Shown here: in pieces, positions 11,535 to 22,543 of the stretch
Layout: every line of letters starts with the position of its first letter
Numbering within the stretch: the stretch's first letter is position 1
From: Cichorium intybus
Lineage: Eukaryota; Streptophyta; Magnoliopsida; Asterales; Asteraceae
NCBI GenBank assembly: GCA_023525715.1
Contig: CM042010.1
Coordinates: forward strand, 83,081,894 to 83,145,893
Length of the DNA: 64,000 bases
Direction of reading: 5' to 3'
Program-made: the position numbers and the translations under genes
The notes under the pieces: generated by a model
Database searches by the model: none
Told to the model about the DNA's origin: nothing
What the model saw: the letters and a program-made list of their open reading frames with translations, nothing else

Positions 11535-12039
11535 GACTCGGCTTTAAATATGAGTTCGTTTACGAACAAACTAGTGGTAAGAGAGGATGAGACTGAAAAT
11601 GAATGTGGAAATGAATGATACTACATACCTGTATATATAGTATCTTGCAGCTGGAACCGAAAGGACACACGGAACTGAAAGGACACCTCACGTTTTAATT
11701 ACCGAAATTCAAACTAACTACAGTAGATGCGACTTTTCACTACCCCAAGTGACATTTTTTCAAAATTCGCTGCTTGAATCCGGTGAGAACGAGATAATGA
11801 AGAGACTCTTGAAATAAAACAAAATTTTATGTTTCCTAATAATGGAAATAGTTTAAAGAGTGTTCAGTACTCCAAAAAAAAAAATATGGAGTGAATGAGA
11901 ATAATAGGACCTTAAGCATTATTACAGAGATATGTAAATGTTGAAAGGAAAGATAATGAAACCTTGTAAAGGTTCGACAATAAGACGAGGAGGCTTTTTG
12001 AAGACTCGATGGGAAATACATAAAGACGTTCGAGAATGC
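11535..12039 (-). promoter_or_regulatory. Upstream region of captured RKD gene, unit 1
   Basis: A minus-strand TATATATA motif lies at about 11632-11640, roughly 100 bp before the ATG at 11534, so the gene's own promoter may have been captured with it. The leader contains the hairpin GTTCGT/ACGAAC near 11553. Further upstream nothing recognisable occurs before the element's polypurine module; the ORF at 11836-12108 spans the LTR junction and is not a gene. Confidence 0.45.
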
Positions 12040-12076
12040 GGATTTCGGGACGAAATCCAAATAAGTGGGGGAGACT
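12040..12076 (+). promoter_or_regulatory. Polypurine tract with hairpin, end of unit 1
   Basis: A hairpin (GGATTTCG 12040-12047, CGAAATCC 12051-12058) is followed by AAGTGGGGGAGACTT, ending at the TG of LTR 2. Hairpin and purine tract are nearly the same as in the host chromovirus (2808-2845), evidence that the two elements are relatives. Confidence 0.85.
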
Positions 12077-13925
12077 TGTAAGACCCGTATCCTGATTATA
12101 ACATACACTTAAAATAAGAGTGTTAGGAATTATATGGTCATTGGTAATTATAAAGCTAAGAAAAACTTTAGTTACAATTTCATATGAAAATCAGCATTTT
12201 GTGTCGTTTTTAGAAAAATCATAATTAATTCTAGAAAAATTGTTTGGATCTCAAACCAATGCACAAAGTTTACAAATTGAGTCTAGTACAATTACCAAAA
12301 ATAATAGTAAGCTTGAAAATGTGATTATCTATGGTAAAAAATGCAATCTTTACTGATTAGTTCGGAATTAACAGATTAGATAGTCTGTTTTCAAAAATTC
12401 ATAATAAATCGTAGAAAAATCGTATAAATACGTAAAATACATCCCTGGAAAGGTATTGAGATGAATTTTCTGAATATCAAATAAAAACGTGAATTTAATG
12501 TGTTTAAGATCGGCTAAACCAGTCTTGAACAGACTGATTCTAGAAGGCCTTTAATTTCAACAAAATTATATTATTAAAATCTTTTGTCAAAAGTGTCATG
12601 CCATTTTTTATTCAAGAATTCAAGTATAAATACCCCCCAAAACATCTCATAAACCACACCAACAAATCTCAATCCAATATATAGAGGTTTCTAAGCACTA
12701 GAGTGTAAGAAGTGAGCGGAAGGAACCTCAAAAGCCTAGCGAAGAAGTTATAGGTTCCGACGACTGGTCATAAGGTAACTACAAACTTTTCTATATCTTA
12801 ATTAGGCATTGTAAAATAGTTTTTCTGTTAAGAAGTAGAATATTTAATAAGTATAACATATGTTATGTTATACTAATTTCTAACAATAGTAAACAAAAAC
12901 CTTAAAATGTCGTTATTATAACAATTCGTAATTTCCGAATATAATACCGATTGATTTACTTACGAGGACGGTGACTAGGCCGATTACTTGGGATCTGGTT
13001 GTTGGATTTTCCGAAAGGCTAAAATGCTGAAAGGATCCTGCCACCCCATCTAATCTTCTACCTGGCTGTTCTTTACTTGATAAATCATGGAGTATCATAT
13101 TGGAATTACTAAAGGGTTTAATGATGCGACTACAATATAGTTAAGGATTAAGAAATGATAGATTTCTTATTATGTTAACAGTTAAAGTTGAAGGAAATAC
13201 AAAGCCGAGAAAGATAAACGATATAGTCAACTATAATCAGGTGAGTCTTCTCACTATACTGTAGGTGATATTGCATGCGTAGGAAGGAAGATAGGTTAGG
13301 CTAAGGTGGTCTTACCTGTTATAATAATTGTATGAATTATTTCAATGATAATGATTGTTTGTGGACGGAACGGGAACGGCCCGCGAGCCAATAGGCGGAA
13401 CGGGAATAGCCTGCGAGTCATTAGACGGAACGGGAAAAGCCTGCGAGCCAATAAGCGGAACGGGAATAGCCTGCGAGTCATTAGACGGAACGGGAAAAGC
13501 CTGCGAGCGATAAGACAGAACAGGAACTGCCCGTGAGTCTTCAGGCGGAACCGGGATAGCCCGTGAGTCTCACAGACATATGAATGGTTATTGTGTGTTG
13601 TATGTTATGTGATGGATCGTATGGTATTTTGAGGAACTCACTAAGCTTCGTGCTTACCCTTTCCCTATATAAACTACTGTTTCAGGTACATCAGGTACAT
13701 GGATGGCAAGGCGTGACGTGTATACACTGTGCTGCTTCATTGGAGGACTGTTTTTGAATTAATATTCCGCTATATTGAGATTTCGTTAACTTCTGTTAAT
13801 CCTGGGGTGTTTTCATTAAACTTATAAGTTATGGAATTTTATGAAAATTAATTAAGTGGCTTTTCTTGTATTGAAGTTTTCGTTTAAAATTTTTTAAATT
13901 TACCCTAAAATTTTGGGATGTTACA
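12077..13925 (+). repeat. LTR 2 of the composite element
   Basis: The LTR is 1849 bp, nearly identical to LTR 1 and LTR 3. It serves both as 3' LTR of unit 1 and as 5' LTR of unit 2. Private differences include a CGTAG for CATAG change near 12410. Confidence 0.93.
13364..13573 (+). repeat. 30-bp minisatellite in LTR 2 (7 units)
   Basis: The unit number and order match LTR 1, with a few base changes (for example AAGCGG for AGGCGG in unit 4). The array has not changed length between the three LTRs. Confidence 0.9.
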
Positions 13926-13928
13926 AGT

Positions 13929-13940
13929 TGGTATCAGAGC
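13929..13940 (+). promoter_or_regulatory. Primer-binding site, unit 2
   Basis: TGGTATCAGAGC follows LTR 2 with the same spacing as in unit 1, so unit 2 is a structurally complete element by itself. Confidence 0.9.
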
Positions 13941-15302
13941 ACAGCTTGAGAGAATCAGGCTCACTTAGTGAGTTCTGGACTCAAGTTGGGGCTTAAGAGT
14001 TTTCTTAAAACATTTTTACGAAAGAAAGATGTTTTATGAAGGGTGAACTGAAGACACAGTGTGTACCGCCAGCCGACGCCAGTATGAGAAAAGGGTTAAG
14101 TATTTAATATTGTGGATGTTAAAAAAAACATATGGTATATGTTTGCTGAAATGCCTGGTAGAGATTACACATTGTTGTATTATTATCTGCTATTTGCTAA
14201 TAGAACTGTATGCTAGTGCCGATAGGTTGCTTAGAGATTTCCACTAAGTTGTATACAATATGGACTGAATAGTCATAGAATGTGTGAGTTGACCTTATTG
14301 CATGTTCCTTGTTTGGTTGTTGCTTTAGGGAAGATTCTCTAATTTGAAAGACTGTTTAGTTCGATATTGTATACAACTAAGTTCGCGAAACAACTTGTCA
14401 TCACTGGAGGAAGTTCCGTCTTAGTTAGAATAGCAGGGTGGGGGTGGGATTCCAAGTATTCCTAGAAGGGTTGACATATGCCTTGTAAGGGCATATGTGT
14501 TAAAATTACCGGTGAGAAGCGAATTGGATATTTCGAGACGGGTCTTGGAACGGACATGGATAGGTGTGGAAGGTAGTAGTAGAGCTCCTACTATCGAAAG
14601 CACAGGATCCGCGTTTGAGTCGGGAGTTCGTCACGAAGGATCCAAGGAGCTGAGTATGTGAGTGTCTAGCATAGTTGACTTAAATGCTAGTGTAATGTGG
14701 TAAACCTTTATCCATTCGATTGGTGAATATTGATTGTGAGGTTCAGTATGAACAATTAAGATGTGATCATACCAGTTCGGTTGGACCGATCATGCTTAAG
14801 TTGATTACTGAACTTAAAGACTGTTGAAAGGGAGAATGTCAAAATGCTATTGTGCTAGCTATTTTTCATGCAACTAATGGGCGCACAAGTCAGACAGGGA
14901 CTAAAGGATGAAAGTGTGATTTTTCCAACTCACGGTCAAAGAGGTGCAAGCGGCGCCTGAGATGATAGCGGGTATTTTTGAGTCGACTCTGTACATGCCT
15001 AGTGCTGTGTAATAGGGGCTACCTACCCTTGTATTGATCTTGCTTGAGTGATTGATCAAGTCGTGTGGGTTGAGAGTCTGGATCACTCGCTCGTGATTGA
15101 GGAAACTGACGATAGAGGTGTTGACTAGGGTCGCAAGCGGATGAGTAACATATGGTGGTTGATGTAAACGTCTCTACATTATCGAAACATGTTTATTGAG
15201 ATGGTGTTTGCCCCTGATGCAAGTTGTTGGCTGAGCAGAGTGGGCTTGGTTTTCGTTCGAGAGTAAGGGCTCGTAAAAAAAAATTATAAATCGAAGAAAC
15301 AG
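13941..15302. other. Non-coding internal region, unit 2
   Basis: Near-identical copy of 8396-9757. No retroviral-type domain is readable in either copy. Confidence 0.6.
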
Positions 15303-15330
15303 ACTTGGACTTTAGTCCAAGTGGGGGAGG
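15303..15330 (+). promoter_or_regulatory. Internal hairpin plus polypurine-like module, unit 2
   Basis: Same ACTTGGAC/GTCCAAGT stem and GTGGGGGAGG run as in unit 1, again between the non-coding region and the captured gene. Confidence 0.6.
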
Positions 15331-15468
15331 AATACAAAATTAAGGGAACAACATGAATATTGTATAGAATCGATGAAATCATTAAAATTATAGTAACACG
15401 TCGATATATTTAATTCATTACTATAACTTTATATTAATACATTAAGAAAAGTTTACAGAACTACTAAC

Positions 15469-17080
15469 CTAAACTGGAGAATCAGAAAGATGTGAGAAAA
15501 GATCTTCTACACTCCACTCTTTGTCATCATTATGTTGACTTGTACCTTCTTGAGGATTTGGAAGGGGTATGCTTCCGGTTATCGGAGGAGGAGCTCCAAG
15601 GTATGGGGTCTCAATAGGGTTGGAACCCGTAACCCCATGATTATGGGCTAAAAATCGACTCGTTTGGGGAGTGTGTAAGTAGGGAAGTGATGAGGAAGGG
15701 TTCCAATTCGGAACCAGTTGGGGAGGAAACCAGGCTAGGTCACTTACAAAGCCTCCAAAATTAGCCTCACTCCTAGGCTCGAGTAAACCAGGATTAATAC
15801 TACTCATACCAGAGTTAGATGGCAGAGATTGCTGCTGTGTATGAGTTCTTGATGAAGTTTCCCCCTTTTCCAGAAATTTTCTTTTCCTAAATACAACCTT
15901 ATGAGCAGCTTGTATTAGCTTCTTTGTGCCGTCTGTTAGACCCGATTGTGACCCTTCAATTATCGCTTCTTTTTCCTTTTTTAGGTTGGGTATTAAATCT
16001 CCCGATAATTATGTTGCCTCAATAAAGTCATTACCAAATTCCTGTGGCACAAATAACTTTAGTAATTTCAACCTTATGATATAAAGGAATTAAAAAAATG
16101 TAGTTCTTTACCTCAGCACGATCAATAAGGGTTTGCAAACTCGTAAGTTGTCGTTGGGGCCAATGATTGATACCTAATTCTCTACAGCGTTTTTTTAATT
16201 GTGTCGTTCCAATGTTGAGTTCCTTCGCAGCTTTCTCAATTGGTTCGTTAAAGTGTTCAGCTATTATTTCCCTACTTAATAAATGTCTGAAACCTCTTCC
16301 ACTGCTACCTGCTATGTTTTCTGAACTAGAAGATTCAAATCCAATTGTATTGTTATCATTCTGGATCATTTGAACATGATCCTGATTTTCTGACCCAAAG
16401 ATGGACATTGATTCATCAAAATTAGTGGCCTCTATTGGTAATAATTGTTGTTTTTCAACTAAAATCTCAGGATTCTGAAATCATTCTAGATTCCTTTGAA
16501 TCACCTGAAGGTGATTTTGGTATTGAAAACCAACCCCAAACTCGGGATTCATATCAATATTGATGTTATCAATCGTCTGTAATTGATTGTCATTTTGAAT
16601 GTCAGCCATGAATCCTTGATTCATGGGGATGATCTCACTGCTCATTGAGGGTACGTCGATGAATGGATTGTACTCAGTTAGACCATCCACAAATGGGTCT
16701 ACAAATAACACATGTCAAATGATAAAACAAAATAGAATACTTATAATTGGATCATTCAAAAGAATTTAACCTGGTAGAAGGCATGGAGTCTGATCAAGTG
16801 CAAAGTCAGATGCATGCACCGGATCATCTGAGTTAATGTTCAACTCAGGAAAAATTTCCGGCTCACCGTGGAGTTGCTCTATTGGTAGTATATCTGGAAG
16901 ACTGTACCATAATTCAAAATCAAATAAAACATTAAAAAGGTAATCGAAGTATGGATAATAGATGTCTAGAAGGTTAGAGTCACCGAACTCTATTAAGAAT
17001 GCTTGGTTTGAAGTACCCTCTCCTTGCTGAAAACCAGGTCCAGGGTTCGACAAATCGCCCATTGAAGATCTGTTTTCCAT
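15469..17080 (-). pseudogene. Captured RWP-RK (RKD-type) transcription factor gene, copy 2
   Basis: Exons 17080-16771, 16698-16112 and 16041-15469 and both introns are kept as in copy 1. Exon 3 is open from just after the shared TAA to its natural stop, without the one-base deletion seen in copy 1; it continues through a basic stretch (FRKRKFLEKG) to the acidic tail EWSVEDLFSHLSDSPV. Exon 2 has a private nonsense mutation (GGA to TGA at 16483-16481) that removes the RWP-RK domain from the main frame. The TAA early in exon 3 is shared by both copies, so it predates the duplication or was captured. Other differences are few (L/F near residue 50, H/P in exon 3). Confidence 0.85.
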
Positions 17081-17586
17081 GACTCGGCTTTAAATATGAG
17101 TTCGTTTACGAACAAACTAGTGGTAAGAGAGGATGAGACTGAAAATGAATGTGGAAATAAATGATACTACATACCTGTATATATAGTATCTTGCAGCTGG
17201 AACCGAAAGGACACACGGAACTGAAAGGACACCTCACGTTTTAATTACCGAAATTCAAACTAACTACAGTAGATGCGACTTTTCACTACCCCAAGTGACA
17301 TTTTTTCAAAATTCGCTGCTTGAATCCGGTGAGAACGAGATAATGAAGAGACTCTTGAAATAAAACAAAATTTTATGTTTCCTAATAATGGAAATAGTTT
17401 AAAGAGTGTTCAGTACTCCAAAAAAAAAAAATATGGAGTGAATGAGAATAATAGGACCTTAAGCATTATTACAGAGATATGTAAATGTTGAAAGGAAAGA
17501 TAATGAAACCTTGTAAAGGTTCGACAATAAGACGAGGAGGCTTTTTGAAGACTCGATAGGAAATACATAAAGACGTTCGAGAATGC
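17081..17586 (-). promoter_or_regulatory. Upstream region of captured RKD gene, unit 2
   Basis: Copy of 11535-12039, with the same TATATATA motif about 100 bp before the ATG at 17080. One extra A in the run near 17420 accounts for part of the 2-bp length difference between units. Confidence 0.45.
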
Positions 17587-17623
17587 GGATTTCGGGACGA
17601 AATCCAAATAAGTGGGGGAGACT
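17587..17623 (+). promoter_or_regulatory. Polypurine tract with hairpin, end of unit 2
   Basis: Same hairpin and AAGTGGGGGAGACTT as at 12040-12076, adjoining LTR 3. Confidence 0.85.
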
Positions 17624-19472
17624 TGTAAGACCCGTATCCTGATTATAACATACACTTAAAATAAGAGTGTTAGGAATTATATGGTCATTGGTAATTATAA
17701 AGCTAAGAAAAACTTTAGTTACAATTTCATATGAAAATCAGCATTTTGTGTCGTTTTTAGAAAAATCATAATTAATTCTAGAAAAATTGTTTGGATCTCA
17801 AACCAATGCACAAAGTTTACAAATTGAGTCTAGTACAATTACCAAAAATAATAGTAAGCTTGAAAATGTGATTATCTATGGTAAAAAATGCAATCTTTAC
17901 TGATTAGTTCGGAATTAACAGATTAGATAGTCTGTTTTCAAAAATTCATAATAAATCATAGAAAAATCGTATAAATACGTAAAATACATCCCTGGAAAGG
18001 TATTGAGATGAATTTTCTGAATATCAAATAAAAACGTGAATTTAATGTGTTTAAGATCGGCTAAACCAGTCTTGAACAGACTGATTCTAGAAGGCCTTTA
18101 ATTTCAACAAAATTATATTATTAAAATCTTTTGTCAAAAGTGTCATGCCATTTTTTATTCAAGAATTCAAGTATAAATACCCCCCAAAACATCTCATAAA
18201 CCACACCAATAAATCTCAATCCAATATATAGAGGTTTCTAAGCACTAGAGTGTAAGAAGTGAGCGGAAGGAACCTCAAAAGCCTAGCGAAGAAGTTATAG
18301 GTTCCGACGACTGGTCATAAGGTAACTACAAACTTTTCTATAGCTTAATTAGGCATTGTAAAATAGTTTTTCTGTTAAGAAGTAGAATATTTAATAAGTA
18401 TAACATATGTTATGTTATACTAATTTCTAACAATAGTAAACAAAAACCTTAAAATGTCGTTATTATAACAATTCGTAATTTCCGAATATAATACCGATTG
18501 ATTTACTTACGAGGACGGTGACTAGGCCGATTACTTGGGATCTGGTTGTTGGATTTTCCGAAAGGCTAAAATGCTGAAAGGATCCTGCCACCCCATCTAA
18601 TCTTCTACCTGGCTGTTCTTTACTTGATAAATCATGGAGTATCATATTGGAATTACTGAAGGGTTTAATGATGCGACTACAATATAGTTAAGGATTAAGA
18701 AATGATAGATTTCTTATTATGTTAACAGTTAAAGTTGAAGGAAATACAAAGCCGAGAAAGATAAACGATATAGTCAACTATAATCAGGTGAGTCTTCTCA
18801 CTATACTATAGGTGATATTGCATGCGTAGGAAGGAAGATAGGTTAGGCTAAGGTGGTCTTACCTGTTATAATAATTGTATGAATTATTTCTATGATAATG
18901 ATTGTTTGTGGACGGAACGGGAACGGCCCGCGAGCCAATAGGCGGAACGGGAATAGCCTGCGAGTCATTAGACGGAACTGGAAAAGCCTGCGAGCCAATA
19001 GGCGGAACGGGAATAGCCTGCGAGTCATTAGACGGAACGGGAAAAGCCTGCGAGCGATAAGACAGAACGGGAACTGCCCGTGAGTCTTCAGGCGGAACAG
19101 GGATAGCCCGTGAGTCTCACAGACATATGAATGGTTATTGTGTGTTGTATGTTATGTGATGGATCGTATGGTATTTTGAGGAACTCACTAAGCTTCGTGC
19201 TTACCCTTTCCCTATATAAACTACTGTTTCAGGTACATCAGGTACATGGATGGCAAGGCGTGACGTGTATACACTGTGCTGCTTCATTGGAGGACTGTTT
19301 TTGAATTAATATTCCGCTATATTGAGATTTCGTTAACTTCTGTTAATCCTGGGGTGTTTTCATTAAACTTATAAGTTATGGAATTTTATGAAAATTAATT
19401 AAGTGGCTTTTCTTGTATTGAAGTTTTCGTTTAAAATTTTTTAAATTTACCCTAAAATTTTGGGATGTTACA
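17624..19472 (+). repeat. LTR 3 of the composite element
   Basis: 1849 bp, ending GGGATGTTACA directly before the right CTTAC duplication at 19473-19477. It shares the CATACAC and AAAAACG variants with LTR 2 against LTR 1. Confidence 0.93.
18911..19120 (+). repeat. 30-bp minisatellite in LTR 3 (7 units)
   Basis: Seven units as in LTR 1 and 2, with private changes such as AACTGG for AACGGG in unit 3. Confidence 0.9.
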
Positions 19473-20309
19473 CTTACCATGGCTCCTTTGCCCTTGCTTT
19501 CCCTGATCTGCCCCTCGAAATTTCTTCGACACCTGCTGAATCTGAGTAGGCGCCGGACGCTTCTGCTTTTGTTGGGTTTCCAGTTCCAACTCTCGGGCCC
19601 GAGCGGCCGCGATCATATCAGTAAGAGTCTGGTGTCTAGGAGCAGACATAAATTCCCGAATGTCAGTGTGAAGCATCGCCAAGTATCGTGTCATCCTCAT
19701 TCGCTCGGTCGCCGCAAACTCTGGACAGAAGAGTGCTCGCTCATTAAACTTTTTGGTGATCTCCGTCACCGTTTCAGTGGTCTGGGTCAGATTCGGGTAT
19801 TCCTGCGCCAAGCGTTCCATTTCCACCTGTGGAACATACTCCAGTTTGAACTGTTCCTTAAACTGCGGCCACGTAATGGCATCCAACTGAGCAGGGGTGA
19901 GATCTTTCGTTCGTATTTCCCACCAATCTTTCGCACCCTCTCTCAGAAGATTCACCGCAAATGTTACCTTTGAGTTCTCAGGACATGAACAGGTGCGGAA
20001 GGAACCCTCCACCACGGAAACCCATCGCATGCTGACAATCGGATCCCTGCCCCCATCGAACATTGGAGGCGAACAAGCCGAAAAGTCCTTATAACTTGTA
20101 TCCCTGGCCCGTGATGTGCCCTGAGTAGCCAGTCGCTCCTCGAGCATTGCCCATAGCTCAGCCTTAATCATACCAAAGAACTGAGGTATCGCAGCCAACA
20201 CTTCTTGTGAAACCTCCTCCGCTATCAGGTTGCAGAGATTTTCATCAGTCGATGCTCCCCCACTCGGGGCACCCGCATCTGGTCCACCGTTACTTCGAGT
20301 GACTGCCAT
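19473..20309 (-). pseudogene. Gag 5' part (capsid) of the Ty3/gypsy chromovirus
   Basis: Begins with an ATG at 20309. A low-complexity start (GGPDAGAPSGGAST) leads into a retrotransposon gag/capsid domain (LREGAKDWWEIRTKDL, ITWPQFKEQFKLEYVP, FNERALFCPEFAATERMRM), which assembles the particle. A basic linker follows (QQVSKKFRGADQGKQGQRSH). The frame ends at HGK, where the composite element entered; the last codons before the apparent stop are LTR sequence. The zinc knuckles are stranded 13 kb away at 6223-6531. Confidence 0.9.
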
Positions 20310-21077
20310 TCTGAAATGCGCAACAGTCCCAATATCAATACCCGGGTCACTCCTATCTACCCAACTAATTGACTTTCTAGGACTTTGGTTGACTACCCTT
20401 GACTCAAGCGTGAATCCTGTGCTTTCGGTAGTACTGGCCGGGTACTAACTTCCACACCTATTCGCCCTTGCTCCAAGTTCATCAACCATCCTCCTAAATT
20501 GTCGCACGTACGCTAAAACCACTTCCTATAAACCCTGTGATCATACACCGTGGTGCCTAGTTATTTGACCTAACTCTCCATCCCACACGTGCCTAAGAGA
20601 ACTACTGCTAATGTCGTCGAACCGCCTCACGGACGCACAGCCGTACACAATCGGGATAAGATAGACATTTGAATAATTGATCTACCCTAAAGTCACAACC
20701 AAACAAGGAACAGCCAGTAAGGCCAGACCAAGAACTCTTAGGCTATCTTACCCTAATTGTATATAACCTACCAGCATTCACTAAGCAACCTAACGACAGT
20801 AGCATAAAATTCCAAAGCAGCACATATGGCACAAAACAGTCTACAGAGTAAGTTATCCAAGCAATTTTACATTCTAGCACAATATATTTTATCACATAAC
20901 ACAAACTTAGCATGGGTAATTGGGAATCACAAAACTTACTTGAGCTCGGCTGACGGTTCGCATCACATCTTCTCTTACTTTAATTTAACTTTCCAAAAAC
21001 ATTTTTCTTGACAAAGTCGCTCAGTCCTAAGTTTGAGTTTGGATTCCCAATACAGTTCATCCAAATCCCTCAAACCA
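20310..21077 (-). other. Leader region of the Ty3/gypsy chromovirus
   Basis: About 770 bp lies between primer-binding site and gag start, with no convincing ORF. This is the untranslated leader where packaging signals usually lie. Confidence 0.6.
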
Positions 21078-21092
21078 GGGCTCTGTACCAAT
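21078..21092 (-). promoter_or_regulatory. Primer-binding site of the Ty3/gypsy chromovirus
   Basis: On the minus strand the bases next to the 5' LTR read TTGGTACAGAGCC, matching the initiator tRNA-Met site (TGGTATCAGAGC) except for one missing T. Position and similarity support the call; the deletion may be decay. Confidence 0.75.
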
Positions 21093-21093
21093 T

Positions 21094-22543
21094 TGTAACG
21101 CCCCAATTTCAAAAATTTCAAAAATCATTTATTACCAAGGTTCCAATAAAACATTTATTCCAAAACATAAAACTGTTCAACATAATACTTAAATTAACAG
21201 CGGAAACATTTGAAAATACTAATATAGTTCATTGACATCAATCTCTTGAATGCGACGCGCTGCCGTCAAGCCTTGCCCTTCCCTTTGTCATTTGAATTAC
21301 CTGAAATGTTATAAAATCAACGGGTAAGCTTAAAGCTTAGTGAGTCCACAAGTTACCATACATGCCCACACATTAAACAACCCGTCCTCGAGAACGACCC
21401 GACCCTACCCGCCATACAACAGCTATGGACACGGGAAGGTTCTACCCATCATACAACAGCTATGGGTTCCCGGTTATGGCCCAGCCCATCATACAACAGC
21501 TATGGGACAAGGCAATAGTCCAACTCGCCATACAACAACTACGAGGGGACACGCATCAGTATTGAGCCCAACAACAAATAACCACAGATATAGAGCAAAT
21601 CATATAACTGTAAACAACACACAAGATGCCTAACATGCAACATCATATAGTAAGGTGAGGATACTCACCTGGTTCGAAACCGTGTAGATATTCTCTAATA
21701 TCCCCACTTAGCTCGTCCATACACCTAAATCCCACACACATACAACATATCAATTACTGACCAGGCTCTTACAAACCTGCCCAAAGGTTAGACTCAATAT
21801 TTGCCATCAAACCGTGGTCAAAACTAAGTTCCTGGTCAAAACTAAGTTCCTGGTCAAACAGTCGCTCGCCGCGGCGTGGCTCCTCATCCTACGCGCCGCG
21901 GCTATCATCGAATAAACACGGGGTTTCAGCCGAGTCTGCGCCGCTGACATAGCCAGTCCGCGTCGCGGCTCGTAACATTCCAAAATGTTTTTAGCATTTA
22001 ACAGTACATCAATCGGCTAGGGTTTCACTCCAAACCCTTCCTGAGATCAGAAACTACCCTAAGATCACTTCCTTAGGGACATGCAAGTCTATTCATGTCC
22101 TTAGTCTAACCCTTAACCCTAAGGGTTACAAGTCATCTAAGACTACTACTTAAGGGATAACACCATAAAAACGGGATAAACTGAAATATCAGAAGGTAGA
22201 TCCTCTTACCTTGCTTCTGGAAAACAGAGAAATGCACCTGATCAACTACAGCCTTTCCCCACGTTGTATTTCTTCCTTCAAACCTCCAAAGCCTTGGAAC
22301 CAAAGAGTCTCTGCTGAAACCAGACGCCTCTGCTCCAGAAAACTCCCAAAAACACGAACCCTAGGGCTGGGTCCCTTTATATAGGCGTTTAAATCCGAAT
22401 TAGGGTTTTTCACCTTAGAGGCGCACCGCGCCGCGGGTTCTTTAGAACCGCGCCGCGCGTACAAATTCTACGCGTTTCTGGATCCTTCCTAAAGCCGCGC
22501 CGCGGATTAGTCCGAGCCGCGACTCGGCGGAACGGGTCTTACA
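21094..22543 (-). repeat. 5' LTR of the Ty3/gypsy chromovirus
   Basis: 1450-bp partner of 1380-2807. It has a duplicated AAACTAAGTTCCTGGTC phrase near 21825-21858, an extra CCCTTAA near 22110 and an extra GC-rich segment near 22430-22460. The CATACAACAGCTATGG repeats lie at about 21405-21545. A minus-strand TATA motif lies at 22377-22384. Confidence 0.92.

Larger units (their letters stand above)
6532..19472 (+). mobile_element. Composite non-autonomous LTR retrotransposon (LTR-internal-LTR-internal-LTR) carrying an RWP-RK gene
   Basis: Three 1849-bp LTRs (6532-8380, 12077-13925, 17624-19472) alternate with two internal regions (3696 and 3698 bp). The outer LTRs are flanked by CTTAC duplications. 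Each internal region starts with a Met-tRNA primer-binding site and ends with a polypurine tract, and neither has gag or pol. Each carries a captured RKD-type gene on the minus strand, antisense to the element. The three LTRs differ only by scattered single bases, so the element is young. LTR start and polypurine tract resemble those of the host chromovirus, which suggests a related autonomous partner. The tandem form can arise by unequal recombination between LTRs. Confidence 0.9.
1380..22543 (-). mobile_element. Ty3/gypsy chromovirus retrotransposon (Tekay-like), interrupted by a younger element
   Basis: A pair of LTRs (1380-2807 and 21094-22543) bounds a minus-strand internal region with gag, protease, reverse transcriptase, RNase H, integrase and a C-terminal chromodomain, the domain order of chromoviruses. 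A primer-binding site and a polypurine tract sit next to the correct LTRs. Flanking 5-mers are TAAAT (left) and GAAAT (right), a possible target duplication with one mismatch. The element is dead: gag is split by a 12.9-kb insertion, and pol carries a frameshift near 5040 and in-frame stops near 4006 and 3610. Without the insertion it would be about 8.2 kb. The LTRs differ by many substitutions and several indels, so it is not recent. The Tekay label rests on general resemblance of integrase and chromodomain. Confidence 0.9.
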
